From: DASYQD01 sp036005845
Lineage (GTDB): Bacteria > Acidobacteriota > Thermoanaerobaculia > Multivoradales > JAIOJS01
NCBI GenBank assembly: GCA_036005845.1
Contig: DASYQD010000171.1
Location: forward strand, 1-49,926
DNA: 49,926 bases
Reading direction: 5' to 3'
A program made the translations under genes and the position numbers. Under the pieces are notes generated by a model. It did not search any database, was not told the origin of the DNA, and saw nothing but the letters and a program-made list of their open reading frames with translations. This document shows, in pieces, positions 26,024-34,859 of the stretch. Position 1 is the stretch's first letter; each line of letters starts with the position of its first letter.

Positions 26024-28554
26024 GACCTCGGGGGCTGTTGGCGCTGTTGCTGTTGCTCGCCGCTCCGGCCGCGGCGCGCGAGCTGCGCCTCACCGTGGCG
26101 CAGACGATGACCCTGCCGTACCCCGGCGCCAGCGCCGCCTTCGCGGTGGATGCCGCGGTCGTCGACGCCAGCGCGGTGGGTGGCGAGCTGGTGCTCGTCG
26201 GCCGACGCGCCGGCTCCAGCGTGGTCACGGTGGTGACGCCCGAGGGCGCCGAGGCGATCGCCGTGCGGGTGGAAGGGCCGGCGGCGCGGGCGCTCGCCGG
26301 TGTGCCCGCCTCGCGGCGCTCGGCGGGTTCCTGGGAGGGGCGCTACGAGTCGGGCAACCGGCGGCTCAGCAGCTCGCTGGCGGTGACGTCGCGGGCGGGA
26401 GAGCGCACGGCAAGCTTGCGCCTGTTCGGCGTCGGCGAGCGGCCCGACGGCGGCCGCACGGTGCGCGCCTTCCCCGCGGCGAGTCTCGAGCTCTCGGCTC
26501 CGGGGCGCAGCCTGGTCCTGCTCGACGAGTTGGTGGAGGCCTCGCCTCTCACCCTCGACGGCACCGTGCTGCGCGGGCTCCACCTGCGGCGCGGCCCGCT
26601 GGCGATCCATGCCGGCGTCGCTTCCGCCACGCCCTGGGACGACGTGCTGCTGCCCGCCGACGGCGACCGCGCGCTGGATCTCTCGTACCGCTTCGGCGGC
26701 GGCGCCAACCGCTGGGTCCCAGCGTTGCTCTGGCTGCCCGATGCCGCGCGCGACTTCCCCGGCGTCGCCTCGCTCGGATTCGAGCGTGGCACGCCCGCCG
26801 ACGCGCTGCGGTTGCGCGCCGAGCTCGGTTGGAGCAGCGCCCCCGGCGGTGCGATCGACTTCGCCTACCAGGGGGCGCGCCAGCACGGCTGGTTGCAGGG
26901 TGAGTACCGGCCGGCGAAGTTCGCCGCGCTCGGCGTGGCGCGCCCACCGGGCACCTTCCTCGACGGCGCCTGGTCGGCGAGTCGCGGTCGTGCCACCGCA
27001 GACGTCAGCCTGTCGACGAGCGCGCTCGATCTGGTGGGTCACCGGCAGCAGGCGCAGACCGGCCGCGCCGAGCTGCGCTTCCACGCCACCGATCGCTGGA
27101 CGCTGAGCGGCGGCCTGGGCGCCGGCGGCTACCGCGACCGCGAGCGCGCCGATCTCCGCCGGCTGGCCCTCTCGCTCGGCGGCGCCTTCGACAGCTCCAG
27201 CGTGGGTATCGCCACCCTCTATCGCTACCAGCGCACCTCGGCGGCCTCGCGCGGCGGGCACGGCGGCCGGGTGACGGTGCGCACCGGCGCCGGCGCTTGG
27301 CGCGGCCACCTGTTCGTCGACGCGCAGCAGGATTCGCCCACCGTCGACCTCGTGCTGCGCAGCCGCCCCGGTCTCGAGCGCGCCTTCGCCGAGCTCGGGC
27401 TCAGCGCCGGATCGCCCGAGGAAGTGGTGCGGCTGCTGCGCGACAACGCCGCCCTGCTCGCCGGCGAGGGCGTCGATGTGGGCGCCCTCGACCTCGCCCC
27501 GCTGCGCGTCCAGAGCGGCGGCGACCTGGCATGGCGGGGCGGCGGGGCGAGGCGGCCGGAGCTGGCGCTGCGCGTCGTGCTCGACGAGGCGCGCGGCATC
27601 GCCGAACGGCGGCGCGCGTACCTCGCCACGCTGTCCGGCTCGGCCCGGCTCTTCGGCGACACGGACTTGGTGGTGGGCTACACGCGGTGGGCGAGCGCGG
27701 GCCAGGGGTTCGCCGGCAGCACCCGAGGGTCGGTGGACGTGGCGGTGCGCACGAAGCTGTCCGAGGGGCAACTGGCGGCCCTGGGCAGCCACAGCATCCG
27801 CGGCTCGGTGCAGCGCGACGACGGGGCCCGCGGCGATCTCTCGCTGCCGCTGCTGCCGCTCGGCGGCGTCGAGGTGGTGCTCGATGGCAACCGCCGCACC
27901 CGTACCGACAGCGACGGCGGCTTCATCTTCGACCCGGTGCGCGGCGGCAGCCATCGCGTGGAGGTGGTGCTGCCCGCCATTCCAGGCGCCTACTTCACCA
28001 CCCCCTCGGCGGTGACGCTCGAGGCCGGCGGCCGGGCTCGGTTCGCCATCACCTTCTCCTCGGCGCGACTGAGCGGCCACGTGCGCGACGATGGCGGCCG
28101 GGCGCTGGCGGGGGTCACGGTGCGCATCGAGGGTGCCAGCAGCGCGAGCGCCACCACCGACTCGGAAGGCGCCTTCGCGGTGGGCGCCGCAGGAGGAGAT
28201 ACGCGGATCTGGCTGGTCGCCGACTCCCTGCCGGCGGGCTTCGACCTTGCGGCATTGCGCACCGCTACGCTGCGCCTGCAGGCGGGCGCGCCGGCGGCCT
28301 GCGACTTCACGGTGCCGGCGCAACGGTCGGTGAGCGGCATCGTGCGCTCGCCGTCGGCGTCGATGGTGAGCGTCGTCGTCGAGGGAACCACCCGCAGCGT
28401 CACGCCGGACCGCGACGGCCGTTTCGTGCTTCGCGGGCTCCCCGCCGGCACGGTGACGCTGGTCGCTCGCGGCAAGCGGGGCGAGGTCCGGCGCGCCGTC
28501 GAGCTGGGGGCGGGGCCCTCGGCAGTAACTGGGGTCGAGATGGCGCTGCCCTGA
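26020..28554 (+). CDS. Usher-like outer-membrane barrel with pilus N-domain and carboxypeptidase-regulatory-like repeats
   Basis: An 844-residue exported protein. A signal peptide (1-20) is followed by a short domain (21-85, LRLTVAQTMTLPYPGASAAF through ELVLVGRRAGSSVVTVVTPE) resembling the N-terminal domain of CpaC-type pilus secretins. Residues 105-610 are beta-strand-rich with alternating hydrophobic residues (LRLFGVGERPDGGRTVRAFP; DLVVGYTRWASAGQGF), fitting an outer-membrane barrel. Residues 620-844 hold three beta-sandwich repeats of the regulatory carboxypeptidase type (TDSDGGFIFDP, TDSEGAFAVG, PDRDGRFVLRG). Together with the chaperone-like gene it would form a non-classical chaperone-usher export system. 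It is not closely similar to PapC/FimD ushers in what I can see. Confidence 0.75.
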   Translation: MRPRGLLALLLLLAAPAAARELRLTVAQTMTLPYPGASAAFAVDAAVVDASAVGGELVLVGRRAGSSVVTVVTPEGAEAIAVRVEGPAARALAGVPASRRSAGSWEGRYESGNRRLSSSLAVTSRAGERTASLRLFGVGERPDGGRTVRAFPAASLELSAPGRSLVLLDELVEASPLTLDGTVLRGLHLRRGPLAIHAGVASATPWDDVLLPADGDRALDLSYRFGGGANRWVPALLWLPDAARDFPGVASLGFERGTPADALRLRAELGWSSAPGGAIDFAYQGARQHGWLQGEYRPAKFAALGVARPPGTFLDGAWSASRGRATADVSLSTSALDLVGHRQQAQTGRAELRFHATDRWTLSGGLGAGGYRDRERADLRRLALSLGGAFDSSSVGIATLYRYQRTSAASRGGHGGRVTVRTGAGAWRGHLFVDAQQDSPTVDLVLRSRPGLERAFAELGLSAGSPEEVVRLLRDNAALLAGEGVDVGALDLAPLRVQSGGDLAWRGGGARRPELALRVVLDEARGIAERRRAYLATLSGSARLFGDTDLVVGYTRWASAGQGFAGSTRGSVDVAVRTKLSEGQLAALGSHSIRGSVQRDDGARGDLSLPLLPLGGVEVVLDGNRRTRTDSDGGFIFDPVRGGSHRVEVVLPAIPGAYFTTPSAVTLEAGGRARFAITFSSARLSGHVRDDGGRALAGVTVRIEGASSASATTDSEGAFAVGAAGGDTRIWLVADSLPAGFDLAALRTATLRLQAGAPAACDFTVPAQRSVSGIVRSPSASMVSVVVEGTTRSVTPDRDGRFVLRGLPAGTVTLVARGKRGEVRRAVELGAGPSAVTGVEMALP

Positions 28555-28561
28555 GGTCTGC

Positions 28562-28583
28562 GACGGCGGGCTTGCCGTCTTCT
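28562..28583 (+). terminator. Hairpin after usher-like gene
   Basis: GACGGC (28562-28567), loop GGGCTT, GCCGTC (28574-28579), followed by TTCT. It starts 7 bases after the usher-like stop codon and is a plausible intrinsic terminator of the fibre-like operon. Confidence 0.5.
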
Positions 28584-28799
28584 GCCGCCCTTCTTGCCAG
28601 CGGCGGCCGCGCCCAGGCCACCTGCACGCGGCTATCGCTGCAGAGCAACAGGCTCACCACGAGCAGCGGATCGCTGTCGCCGACGCCGCGGAAGACGGCG
28701 GTCTATTCCGCGAGCACCTCTCCTACGGCAAGCGACGCTCCCTCGAGCGCTGCCCGGTCGAGAGACACGCCGACCAGCGAGGCTCAGCCGGGCGCCCGG

Positions 28800-31220
28800 T
28801 CAGGAAGGCTTGCCCCGCCTGCGCGGCGCTCGCTTGGAGCGGGCAGACACGCTCGAGGCGTGCCGGCCCCAGGTCCATTCCCGGATCTCGGGCATGTCCT
28901 CGCCGCAGCAGGCGATGTATTGCTTGTGCTCGATCAGCTTCTCGCGGATGGCCTGTTGCGCGTAGGCGGCGCGCGGACCCAGCGCGGGCACGCGGTCGAT
29001 GACGTCCGCGACGAGGTGGAAGCGGTCGAGCCCGTTGAGCACCACCATGTCGAACGGCGTCGTGGTGGTGCCTTCCTCCTGGTAGCCGCGGACGTGGAGA
29101 TTGCGGTGGTTCGTGCGCCGGTAGGTGAGCCGGTGGATGAGCTGCGGGTAGCCGTGATAGGCGAAGAGGATGGGCTTGTCGGTGGTGAAGAGCACGTCGA
29201 ACTCCTTGTCGCTCAGGCCACGCGGGTGCTGGCTGGGCGGCTGGAGCTTCATGAGGTTGACGACGTTGATCACCCGCACCTTGAGCTCGGGAAAGTGCAG
29301 GCGCAGCAGATCGACCGCGGCCAGGGTCTCGAGCGTCGGTACGTCGCCGCAGCAGGCCATGACCACGTCCGGATCGCCGCCCTCGTCGTTGCTCGCCCAC
29401 TCCCAGATGCCGAGCCCCGACGTGCAGTGCTTGACGGCAGCGTCCATGTCGAGCCACTGGGGTGCCGGCTGCTTGCCGGCGACGATGACGTTGACGTAGT
29501 TGCGGCTGCGCAGGCAGTGGTCGGTGACCGAGAGCAGCGTGTTCGCGTCCGGGGGAAGGTAAACGCGGATGACGTCCGCCTTCTTGTTCACCACGTGGTC
29601 GATGAAGCCGGGATCCTGGTGGCTGAAGCCATTGTGGTCCTGCCGCCACACGTGCGACGTCAGAAGGTAGTTCAGCGAGGCGATCGGTCGCCGCCACGGA
29701 ATGCCGTTCGACACCTTCAGCCACTTCGCGTGCTGGTTGAACATCGCGTCGACGATGTGGATGAAGGCCTCGTAGCAGGAGAAGAAGCCGTGCCGGCCGC
29801 TGAGCAGATAACCCTCCAGCCATCCTTCGCACTGGTGCTCGCTGAGCATCTCCATCACCCGACCTTCCGGGGCCAGGTGGTCGTCGGTGGGGAGAATGGT
29901 GGCGGTGGAGCACCGATCCGCAACCTCGAAGACGGCGTTCCACCGGTTCGAGCTCGTCTCGTCGGGGCTGAAGACGCGGAAGTTGTCGGGGTTGAGGCGG
30001 ATCACGTCACGGATCAGCGCGCCTTGGACGCGCGTGGCCTCGGCGATGGCGCCCCCGGGTTGCGCCACCGTCACGGCGTGGCTACGGAAGTCCGGCAGGC
30101 GCAGGTCACGCAGCAACAGTCCGCCGTTGGCGTGCGGGTTGGCGCTCATCCGCCGCTCGCCGGCCGGTGCCAGCGCGATGAGCTCCGGCAGCAGGCGCCC
30201 GGCCTGGTCGAAGAGCTCGTGCGGCCGGTAGCTCTTCAGCCAGCGCTCGAGCAGCTTCAAGTGACCCGGGCGCTCCATGTCTGCGATCGGCACCTGGTGC
30301 GAGCGGAACGAACCTTCCATCGGCTCGCCGTCGACGGTCGCCGGTCCGCTCCAGCCCTTCGGGGAGCGCAGGATGATCAGCGGCCAGCGCGGCCGCTCGT
30401 TGAGGCCTCGCGACCGAGCGCTCTTCTGGATGGCACGGATGCGGGCAATGACCGCGTCGAGAGTCGCCGCCATGAGCTGGTGCATCGCCGACGGCTCATC
30501 GCCCTCGACCAGAAAGAGGTCGTAGCCGTAGCCGCGGAAGAGCGCCTCGAGCTCCTCGCGCGAGATGCGCGCCAGGACGGTCGGGCCGGCGATCTTGTAG
30601 CCGTTGAGGTGGAGGATCGGTAGCACGGCACCGTCGCGGCGAGGGTGGAGGAACTTGTTCGAGTGCCAGCTGGTGGCGAGCGGCCCGGTCTCCGCCTCGC
30701 CGTCGCCTACCACGCACGCGACGAGCAGGTCCGGGTTGTCGAAGGCCGCGCCGAAGGCGTGCGCGAGCGAGTAGCCGAGCTCACCCCCTTCGTGGATCGA
30801 GCCAGGCGTCTCGGCGGCGACGTGGCTGGGAATGCCACCGGGAAAGGAGAACTGCTTGAAAAGTCGACGCATCCCCTCCTCGTCGCACGAAATCTCGGGG
30901 TAGACCTCGCTGTAGGTGCCTTCGAGGTAGGCGTTGGCGACGATGGCGGGACCGCCGTGGCCGGGTCCGGTGACGTAGATGACGTCGAGGTCGTGCTGCT
31001 GGATGACGCGATTGAGGTGGAGGTAGATGAAGTTAAGCCCTGGGGTCGTCCCCCAATGACCCAGCAGGCGCGGCTTGACGTGCTCGCGGCGCAGCGGCTG
31101 GCGCAGCAGCGGATTGTCGAGCAGGTAAATCTGGCCGACCGATAGGTAATTGGCGGCCCGCCAGTAGGCATTCATCCTTGCGACGAGATCGGGAGCGAGT
31201 GGCTTTGCGAGTGCGGTCAT
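28800..31220 (-). CDS. xfp: Phosphoketolase (xylulose-5-P/fructose-6-P)
   Basis: An 806-residue thiamine-diphosphate enzyme that splits xylulose-5-phosphate and/or fructose-6-phosphate to acetyl phosphate plus a sugar phosphate. Full family length and landmarks are present: LLGHWGTTPGLNFIYLHLNR, VTGPGHGGPAIVANAYLEGT, the ThDP-binding GDGEAETGPLATSWHSNKFL and NGYKIAGPTVLAR. It begins 3 bases after the ackA stop and has no SD of its own, so it is translationally coupled. AckA would convert the acetyl phosphate to acetate and ATP. A 12-bp palindrome (CCGGGCGCCCGG, 28788-28799) sits directly after the stop. Confidence 0.97.
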   Translation of the reverse strand: MTALAKPLAPDLVARMNAYWRAANYLSVGQIYLLDNPLLRQPLRREHVKPRLLGHWGTTPGLNFIYLHLNRVIQQHDLDVIYVTGPGHGGPAIVANAYLEGTYSEVYPEISCDEEGMRRLFKQFSFPGGIPSHVAAETPGSIHEGGELGYSLAHAFGAAFDNPDLLVACVVGDGEAETGPLATSWHSNKFLHPRRDGAVLPILHLNGYKIAGPTVLARISREELEALFRGYGYDLFLVEGDEPSAMHQLMAATLDAVIARIRAIQKSARSRGLNERPRWPLIILRSPKGWSGPATVDGEPMEGSFRSHQVPIADMERPGHLKLLERWLKSYRPHELFDQAGRLLPELIALAPAGERRMSANPHANGGLLLRDLRLPDFRSHAVTVAQPGGAIAEATRVQGALIRDVIRLNPDNFRVFSPDETSSNRWNAVFEVADRCSTATILPTDDHLAPEGRVMEMLSEHQCEGWLEGYLLSGRHGFFSCYEAFIHIVDAMFNQHAKWLKVSNGIPWRRPIASLNYLLTSHVWRQDHNGFSHQDPGFIDHVVNKKADVIRVYLPPDANTLLSVTDHCLRSRNYVNVIVAGKQPAPQWLDMDAAVKHCTSGLGIWEWASNDEGGDPDVVMACCGDVPTLETLAAVDLLRLHFPELKVRVINVVNLMKLQPPSQHPRGLSDKEFDVLFTTDKPILFAYHGYPQLIHRLTYRRTNHRNLHVRGYQEEGTTTTPFDMVVLNGLDRFHLVADVIDRVPALGPRAAYAQQAIREKLIEHKQYIACCGEDMPEIREWTWGRHASSVSARSKRAPRRRGKPS

Positions 31221-31223
31221 GAC

Positions 31224-32405
31224 TCAGCCAAGCACGCGGCTTACCGCGCGCGCGATCATCAGCTCCTCGTCCGTCAGCAGCACGCGGACCGTCACTCCGC
31301 TTGCAGACGTGGAAATTATGCCCTCGTGTGCCGCGTTGCGGGCGCTATCGAGCTCGAGGTCGAGAAAGCCCAGCCCCTCGCAGATACGTGCGCGGATCGG
31401 GGCGCTGCGCTCGCCGATGCCCGCCGAGAAGACGAGCGTGTCGAGACCGCCCAGGGCCGCGGCAAAGGCTCCGATCCACTTCTTCGCCTGATAGCAAAAG
31501 AGCGTCACCGCCTCGGCAGCTCGTTGATCAGCGCCCTCGGCCGCCAGCAGGTCGCGCATGTCGGAGCTGGTCTCGGAGACGCCCAGCAGCCCCGACTCGG
31601 CGCTCACCAAACGGTCGAAGTCACTGGCGCTCAGCCCTTCGTTTCGCGCCAGAAACCCGGCGACGCCTGGATCGAGATCGCCGGTTCGTGTGCTCATCAC
31701 CAGTCCCGCCGCGGGCGTGAAGCCCATGCTGGTGTCAATGCTCGCCCCGTCGCGGATCGCGGCGAGGCTTGCTCCGCTGCCCAGGTGCGCGAGGATGACC
31801 TTGCCGCGAGCCGCTGCCGTCCCCGCGACCCGCGCGAGCTCCTCGACGAGGTACTCGAACGACAGCCCGTGGAATCCATAGCGGCGCACGCCTTTCTCGA
31901 AGTACCGGCGGGGGATCGGCAGCAGCCGGGCGACCCGCGGCATGGCGGCATGGAAGACGGTGTCGAAGCAGGCGATCTGAGGCAGAGTGGGGTGGCGGGC
32001 TGAGAACGCCTCGATGAGCGCGATTTCGCGGGGCAGGTGCTCCGGCGCGTACGGTTCGACGCGGCGCAGCTCGGCCATGACCTCAGGCGTGATGAGCGCC
32101 GGCGCGGTGCGGTCGAGCCCATGGACTACTCGATGGCCGACGGCCCGGACGTCCGCGAACACCTCCAGACCCTCGAGCCAATCGATCAGCCGGCTGACCG
32201 CGGTGGTGCGGTCAGGAGCGGGGAACGGCTCCTGCGCGAAACGCCCATCGCGGGTGCGCCAGGACAAGCTCGCTCCCTCCAGCCCGATGCGCTCGACCGC
32301 GGCGCGCAGCTCCATGGCCCCCAATCCGGCGGCGTGATGGATGGCGAGCTTGAGGCTCGACGAGCCGGCGTTGACGGCAAGGATCGATCCGGACGAGCGG
32401 CCCAC
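31224..32405 (-). CDS. ackA: Acetate kinase
   Basis: A 393-residue acetate kinase (acetyl phosphate + ADP to acetate + ATP). Landmarks: SILAVNAGSSSLKLA at the N-terminus, VGHRVVHG (catalytic His region), FDTVFHAAMP, YGFHGLSFEYL, HLGSGASLAAIRDG and SMGFTPAAGLVMSTRTGDLD. The GTG at 32405 is the only start fitting the family N-terminus; GGAGGT lies 12 bases upstream, rather far. It is first in the ackA-xfp operon and divergent from the GntR regulator gene, so they share a 132-bp promoter region. Confidence 0.93.
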   Translation of the reverse strand: MGRSSGSILAVNAGSSSLKLAIHHAAGLGAMELRAAVERIGLEGASLSWRTRDGRFAQEPFPAPDRTTAVSRLIDWLEGLEVFADVRAVGHRVVHGLDRTAPALITPEVMAELRRVEPYAPEHLPREIALIEAFSARHPTLPQIACFDTVFHAAMPRVARLLPIPRRYFEKGVRRYGFHGLSFEYLVEELARVAGTAAARGKVILAHLGSGASLAAIRDGASIDTSMGFTPAAGLVMSTRTGDLDPGVAGFLARNEGLSASDFDRLVSAESGLLGVSETSSDMRDLLAAEGADQRAAEAVTLFCYQAKKWIGAFAAALGGLDTLVFSAGIGERSAPIRARICEGLGFLDLELDSARNAAHEGIISTSASGVTVRVLLTDEELMIARAVSRVLG

Positions 32406-32483
32406 GGCAGCGACCGTACCTCCGTTGCGTGGGCATCCGCAATCGTGCGGGCCATGGAGATGGGCAAGCAGCTGTTGATGGGC

Positions 32484-32512
32484 TTGACTTCTGGCTTGTC
32501 GCTTTGTATAGT
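32484..32512 (+). promoter_or_regulatory. Sigma-70-type promoter of the GntR operon
   Basis: TTGACT (32484-32489), a 17-base spacer and TATAGT (32507-32512): a near-consensus housekeeping promoter, 26 bases before the TTG start. It is the best promoter match noticed in the window. Confidence 0.75.
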
Positions 32513-32526
32513 GTCTGTGTACAAAG
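32502..32526. promoter_or_regulatory. Inverted-repeat operator, probably for the GntR regulator
   Basis: CTTTGTA (32502-32508), 11 bases, TACAAAG (32520-32526): a perfect 7-bp inverted repeat. It covers the -10 box and reaches the Shine-Dalgarno region of the regulator gene. This is the position expected of an autorepressor site for YtrA-type GntR proteins. Confidence 0.65.
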
Positions 32527-32537
32527 GACATTGATCC

Positions 32538-32933
32538 TTGCTCGTCCTGCAGATCGATCTCGCCTCTACCGTCCCCGCCTACGAGCAGATCGCCAGTCGC
32601 CTGCGTGCCCTGCTGGTGGACGAGAAAGTGGTCGCCGGCCAACAGCTGCCGACGGTGCGCGAGCTGGCGCTCGATCTGGGCGTTCACCACAACACCGTCG
32701 CCGAGGCTTACCGCCAGCTCGCCGCGGAGGGCTGGGTTGACCTGCGGCGCGGCCGCGGCGCCACCGTCCTCGCCCGCCGTCTTCCGGCGCCCACGCGTAA
32801 GGCCCACGCCCGCTTCACCCAAGCGCTCGAGGAGCTCATCGCCCGCGGCGTGGCCGAGGGTCTGCCACGCGGCGGCGTGGCGGCCGAGCTCGAGCAGCGG
32901 GCGCTGAAGCTCAGAAACGGAGCTCGCGAATGA
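32538..32933 (+). CDS. GntR-family (YtrA subfamily) transcriptional regulator
   Basis: A 131-residue short GntR regulator. The winged helix occupies residues 10-75 (YEQIASRLRALLVDEKVVAG, VRELALDLGVHHNTVAEAYR); only a short helical dimerisation tail follows, as in the YtrA subgroup. YtrA-type genes usually sit in front of and repress membrane protein or ABC transporter genes. Here the next gene, 34 bases away, is a DUF1648/DUF5808 membrane protein, a frequent pairing. The start is TTG at 32538, with AAGGA ten bases upstream. A perfect inverted repeat over its -10 box indicates autorepression. Confidence 0.92.
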   Translation: MLVLQIDLASTVPAYEQIASRLRALLVDEKVVAGQQLPTVRELALDLGVHHNTVAEAYRQLAAEGWVDLRRGRGATVLARRLPAPTRKAHARFTQALEELIARGVAEGLPRGGVAAELEQRALKLRNGARE

Positions 32934-32967
32934 ACACCATCATCTGCCGGTTTCCGGAGGCGCCAAG

Positions 32968-34062
32968 ATGATCGCCCTCGATCTCGCGCTGACCGGCGCG
33001 GTCGTCCTCCTCCTGCTCTTCCTCGGCTGGCGCATGCCAGGGCTCACTCGCCCCGAGCTCTTCTTCGCGGTCACCGTGCCGTCGAGCTTTCCGAGCGGCC
33101 CCGAAGGCAAGGCGATCGTGCGCCGCTATCGCTCTTGGATCGCTGTCCATGCCGTGCTCGGTCTGGCGCTCGCGGTCCTCGCCGGGCGCCTCTGGCCGGG
33201 TGGCGCTTTGGCTGGCCTCGCCTGGCAGAGCGTCGGCTGGTTCGTGGCCTTCCTGCTGGCCCGGCGACAAGCCCGGCCGCACGCCGTGGCGCCGACGACT
33301 CTGCGCGAGGCGGCGCTGACGCCGCGCCACCAGGGGTCCTCCGGCGGCTGGCTCCTCCAGCTGTTGCCGTTCGCGGCACTGGCCGCCACCGGGCTCTATC
33401 TGCAAGCGCGATGGACGGACCTTCCGCCGCGTTTCGCCGTGCACTGGCGACTCGACGGCCAGATCGACCGCTGGTCGACGCGCGGCTTCCGCGGCGTCTT
33501 CGGGCCGCTCGTGGTGGCTGCCGCCGTCGTTGCTTCCCTCGCTCTCCTCGGCTGGGCGATGCCGCGGTTCTCGCGGCGGGTGCGCGCCAGCGGCCCGGCG
33601 GCCGAGGCCGAACGGCGCTTCCGGCGCGCCGTCGGCGGGGTCCTCCTGGCAACCGAGTACCTGCTGGTCGCGGTCGTCGCCTGGACCGGGCTCCTGCCGT
33701 TGGCCGGCGATCGGCGCGCCCCGCCTCTCGACCGCCTTGTCGTGGTACCGCTGATCGCCGTCGCCGTCTTCGTTTGCGCCATCACCTGGATCCTGGTTCG
33801 CCTCGGCCAAGGTGGCAGCCGTCTGCGGCGGCCCAAGGCGGTCGAGCCCGAAGCGGCTGCCGTGCCTGTCGGCGACCGTTCCTCCGACGACCGTTGGAAA
33901 GCCGGCGTCTTCTACTTCGACCCGGCCGACCCCGCGCTCTTCGCCGAGAAGCGCTTCGGCGTCGGCTACACGCTGAACCTCGCGCGGCCGGTCGCCTGGC
34001 TGATCGTCGCTGCGGTCCTCCTCCTGCCGGCGCTCCTCTGGTGGCTGGGACTGGGGAAGTAG
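32968..34062 (+). CDS. DUF1648/DUF5808 integral membrane protein
   Basis: A 364-residue polytopic membrane protein. The central part (about 125-215) is DUF1648-like, with PPRFAVHWRLDGQIDRWSTR as its signature. The C-terminal segment WKAGVFYFDPADPALFAEKR then FGVGYTLNLARP is a DUF5808 signature. Related SdpI-type proteins act in immunity to peptide toxins or in membrane stress, which is suggestive only. GGAGGCGCCAAG precedes the ATG. It is co-transcribed with the YtrA-type regulator and thus probably under its control. It is the last clearly high-GC gene before the composition changes. Confidence 0.88.
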   Translation: MIALDLALTGAVVLLLLFLGWRMPGLTRPELFFAVTVPSSFPSGPEGKAIVRRYRSWIAVHAVLGLALAVLAGRLWPGGALAGLAWQSVGWFVAFLLARRQARPHAVAPTTLREAALTPRHQGSSGGWLLQLLPFAALAATGLYLQARWTDLPPRFAVHWRLDGQIDRWSTRGFRGVFGPLVVAAAVVASLALLGWAMPRFSRRVRASGPAAEAERRFRRAVGGVLLATEYLLVAVVAWTGLLPLAGDRRAPPLDRLVVVPLIAVAVFVCAITWILVRLGQGGSRLRRPKAVEPEAAAVPVGDRSSDDRWKAGVFYFDPADPALFAEKRFGVGYTLNLARPVAWLIVAAVLLLPALLWWLGLGK

Positions 34063-34088
34063 GTCTACTCAGTCACTTCAATAAGCGT

Positions 34089-34859
34089 ATGAGATGGCGG
34101 CTCTTCTTCGTCCTGTGGACCGCCTCAGTCGTGGGAGTGTTTCTGGTTCTCCCCTACGCACTCGCCATCATTCCAGTCGAGGCATCCGCGAAGTTGCCTC
34201 CTTTGCATGTCCTGGTTCCCCTGGCAGCAGGGCAGGGCGCGATCTTCCTCGGCTTGCTGACGCTTACGGGGCTGTTCTTTGCAAATCGCACCGGTCTGGC
34301 CGCGCCGATTCTCGAGGCCTGGTTGGACGGAGAGAACGTTTGGACAAGGTTAAAGCCAATTCTTTCTCCCAGCGTCCTGGTCGGTACGATCGGCACCTCA
34401 GTGATCCTCGCCATCGAGTTTCTGGTTTTTCAACCGGCCATCCGTGGCCAGAGTCCCGCTGCGGCCGCCGCGCTCAGTCTGTGGAATCAACCGGCGGCCT
34501 GGAAGGGATTGCTCGCTTCCTTTTTCGGAGGCATCGACGAAGAAATCGAGTTGCGTCTATTCGCTCTCAGTCTCTTGCTCTGGCTGGCATGCTTCATTTC
34601 CAGGAAACCCGACGGCCGGCCGACGGCGACCGCATTTTGGACAGCCAACATTCTGGCGGCGCTACTGTTTGGATTAGGTCATTTGCCGGCTTACTCTGTG
34701 CTGGCACCGCTGACTTTGGTGATCGTTGTGCGGGCTGTCGTGCTCAACGGCCTCCTGGGCCTTGCGTTTGGATATCTCTATTGGACGCGAGGACTGGAAG
34801 CCGCAATGCTTTCACACTTCTCCGCCGATCTCTTGCTCCACGTCATCCTGGCCCTATAG
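34089..34859 (+). CDS. CPBP-family intramembrane metalloprotease
   Basis: A 256-residue membrane protein of the CPBP (CAAX protease/bacteriocin-processing, Abi) family. Catalytic motifs are present: EEIELR (EExxxR, about residues 154-159), FGLGH (about 195-199) and HFSADLL (HxxxD, about 240-246). Several transmembrane helices surround them. Family members process prenylated proteins or bacteriocins, or give self-immunity. The base composition is clearly lower in GC than the genes to its left. It lies 26 bases after the DUF1648 gene with a weak SD, so it may or may not share that operon. It could equally be the first gene of the transferred segment. Confidence 0.88.
   Translation: MRWRLFFVLWTASVVGVFLVLPYALAIIPVEASAKLPPLHVLVPLAAGQGAIFLGLLTLTGLFFANRTGLAAPILEAWLDGENVWTRLKPILSPSVLVGTIGTSVILAIEFLVFQPAIRGQSPAAAAALSLWNQPAAWKGLLASFFGGIDEEIELRLFALSLLLWLACFISRKPDGRPTATAFWTANILAALLFGLGHLPAYSVLAPLTLVIVVRAVVLNGLLGLAFGYLYWTRGLEAAMLSHFSADLLLHVILAL

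Noticed and set aside
28555..28799. Plus-strand stretch after the usher-like gene, one frame of which recalls a secreted protein start (AQATCTRLSLQ)
   Set aside because: No start codon or SD, no continuation past the convergent xfp gene; at most a relic.
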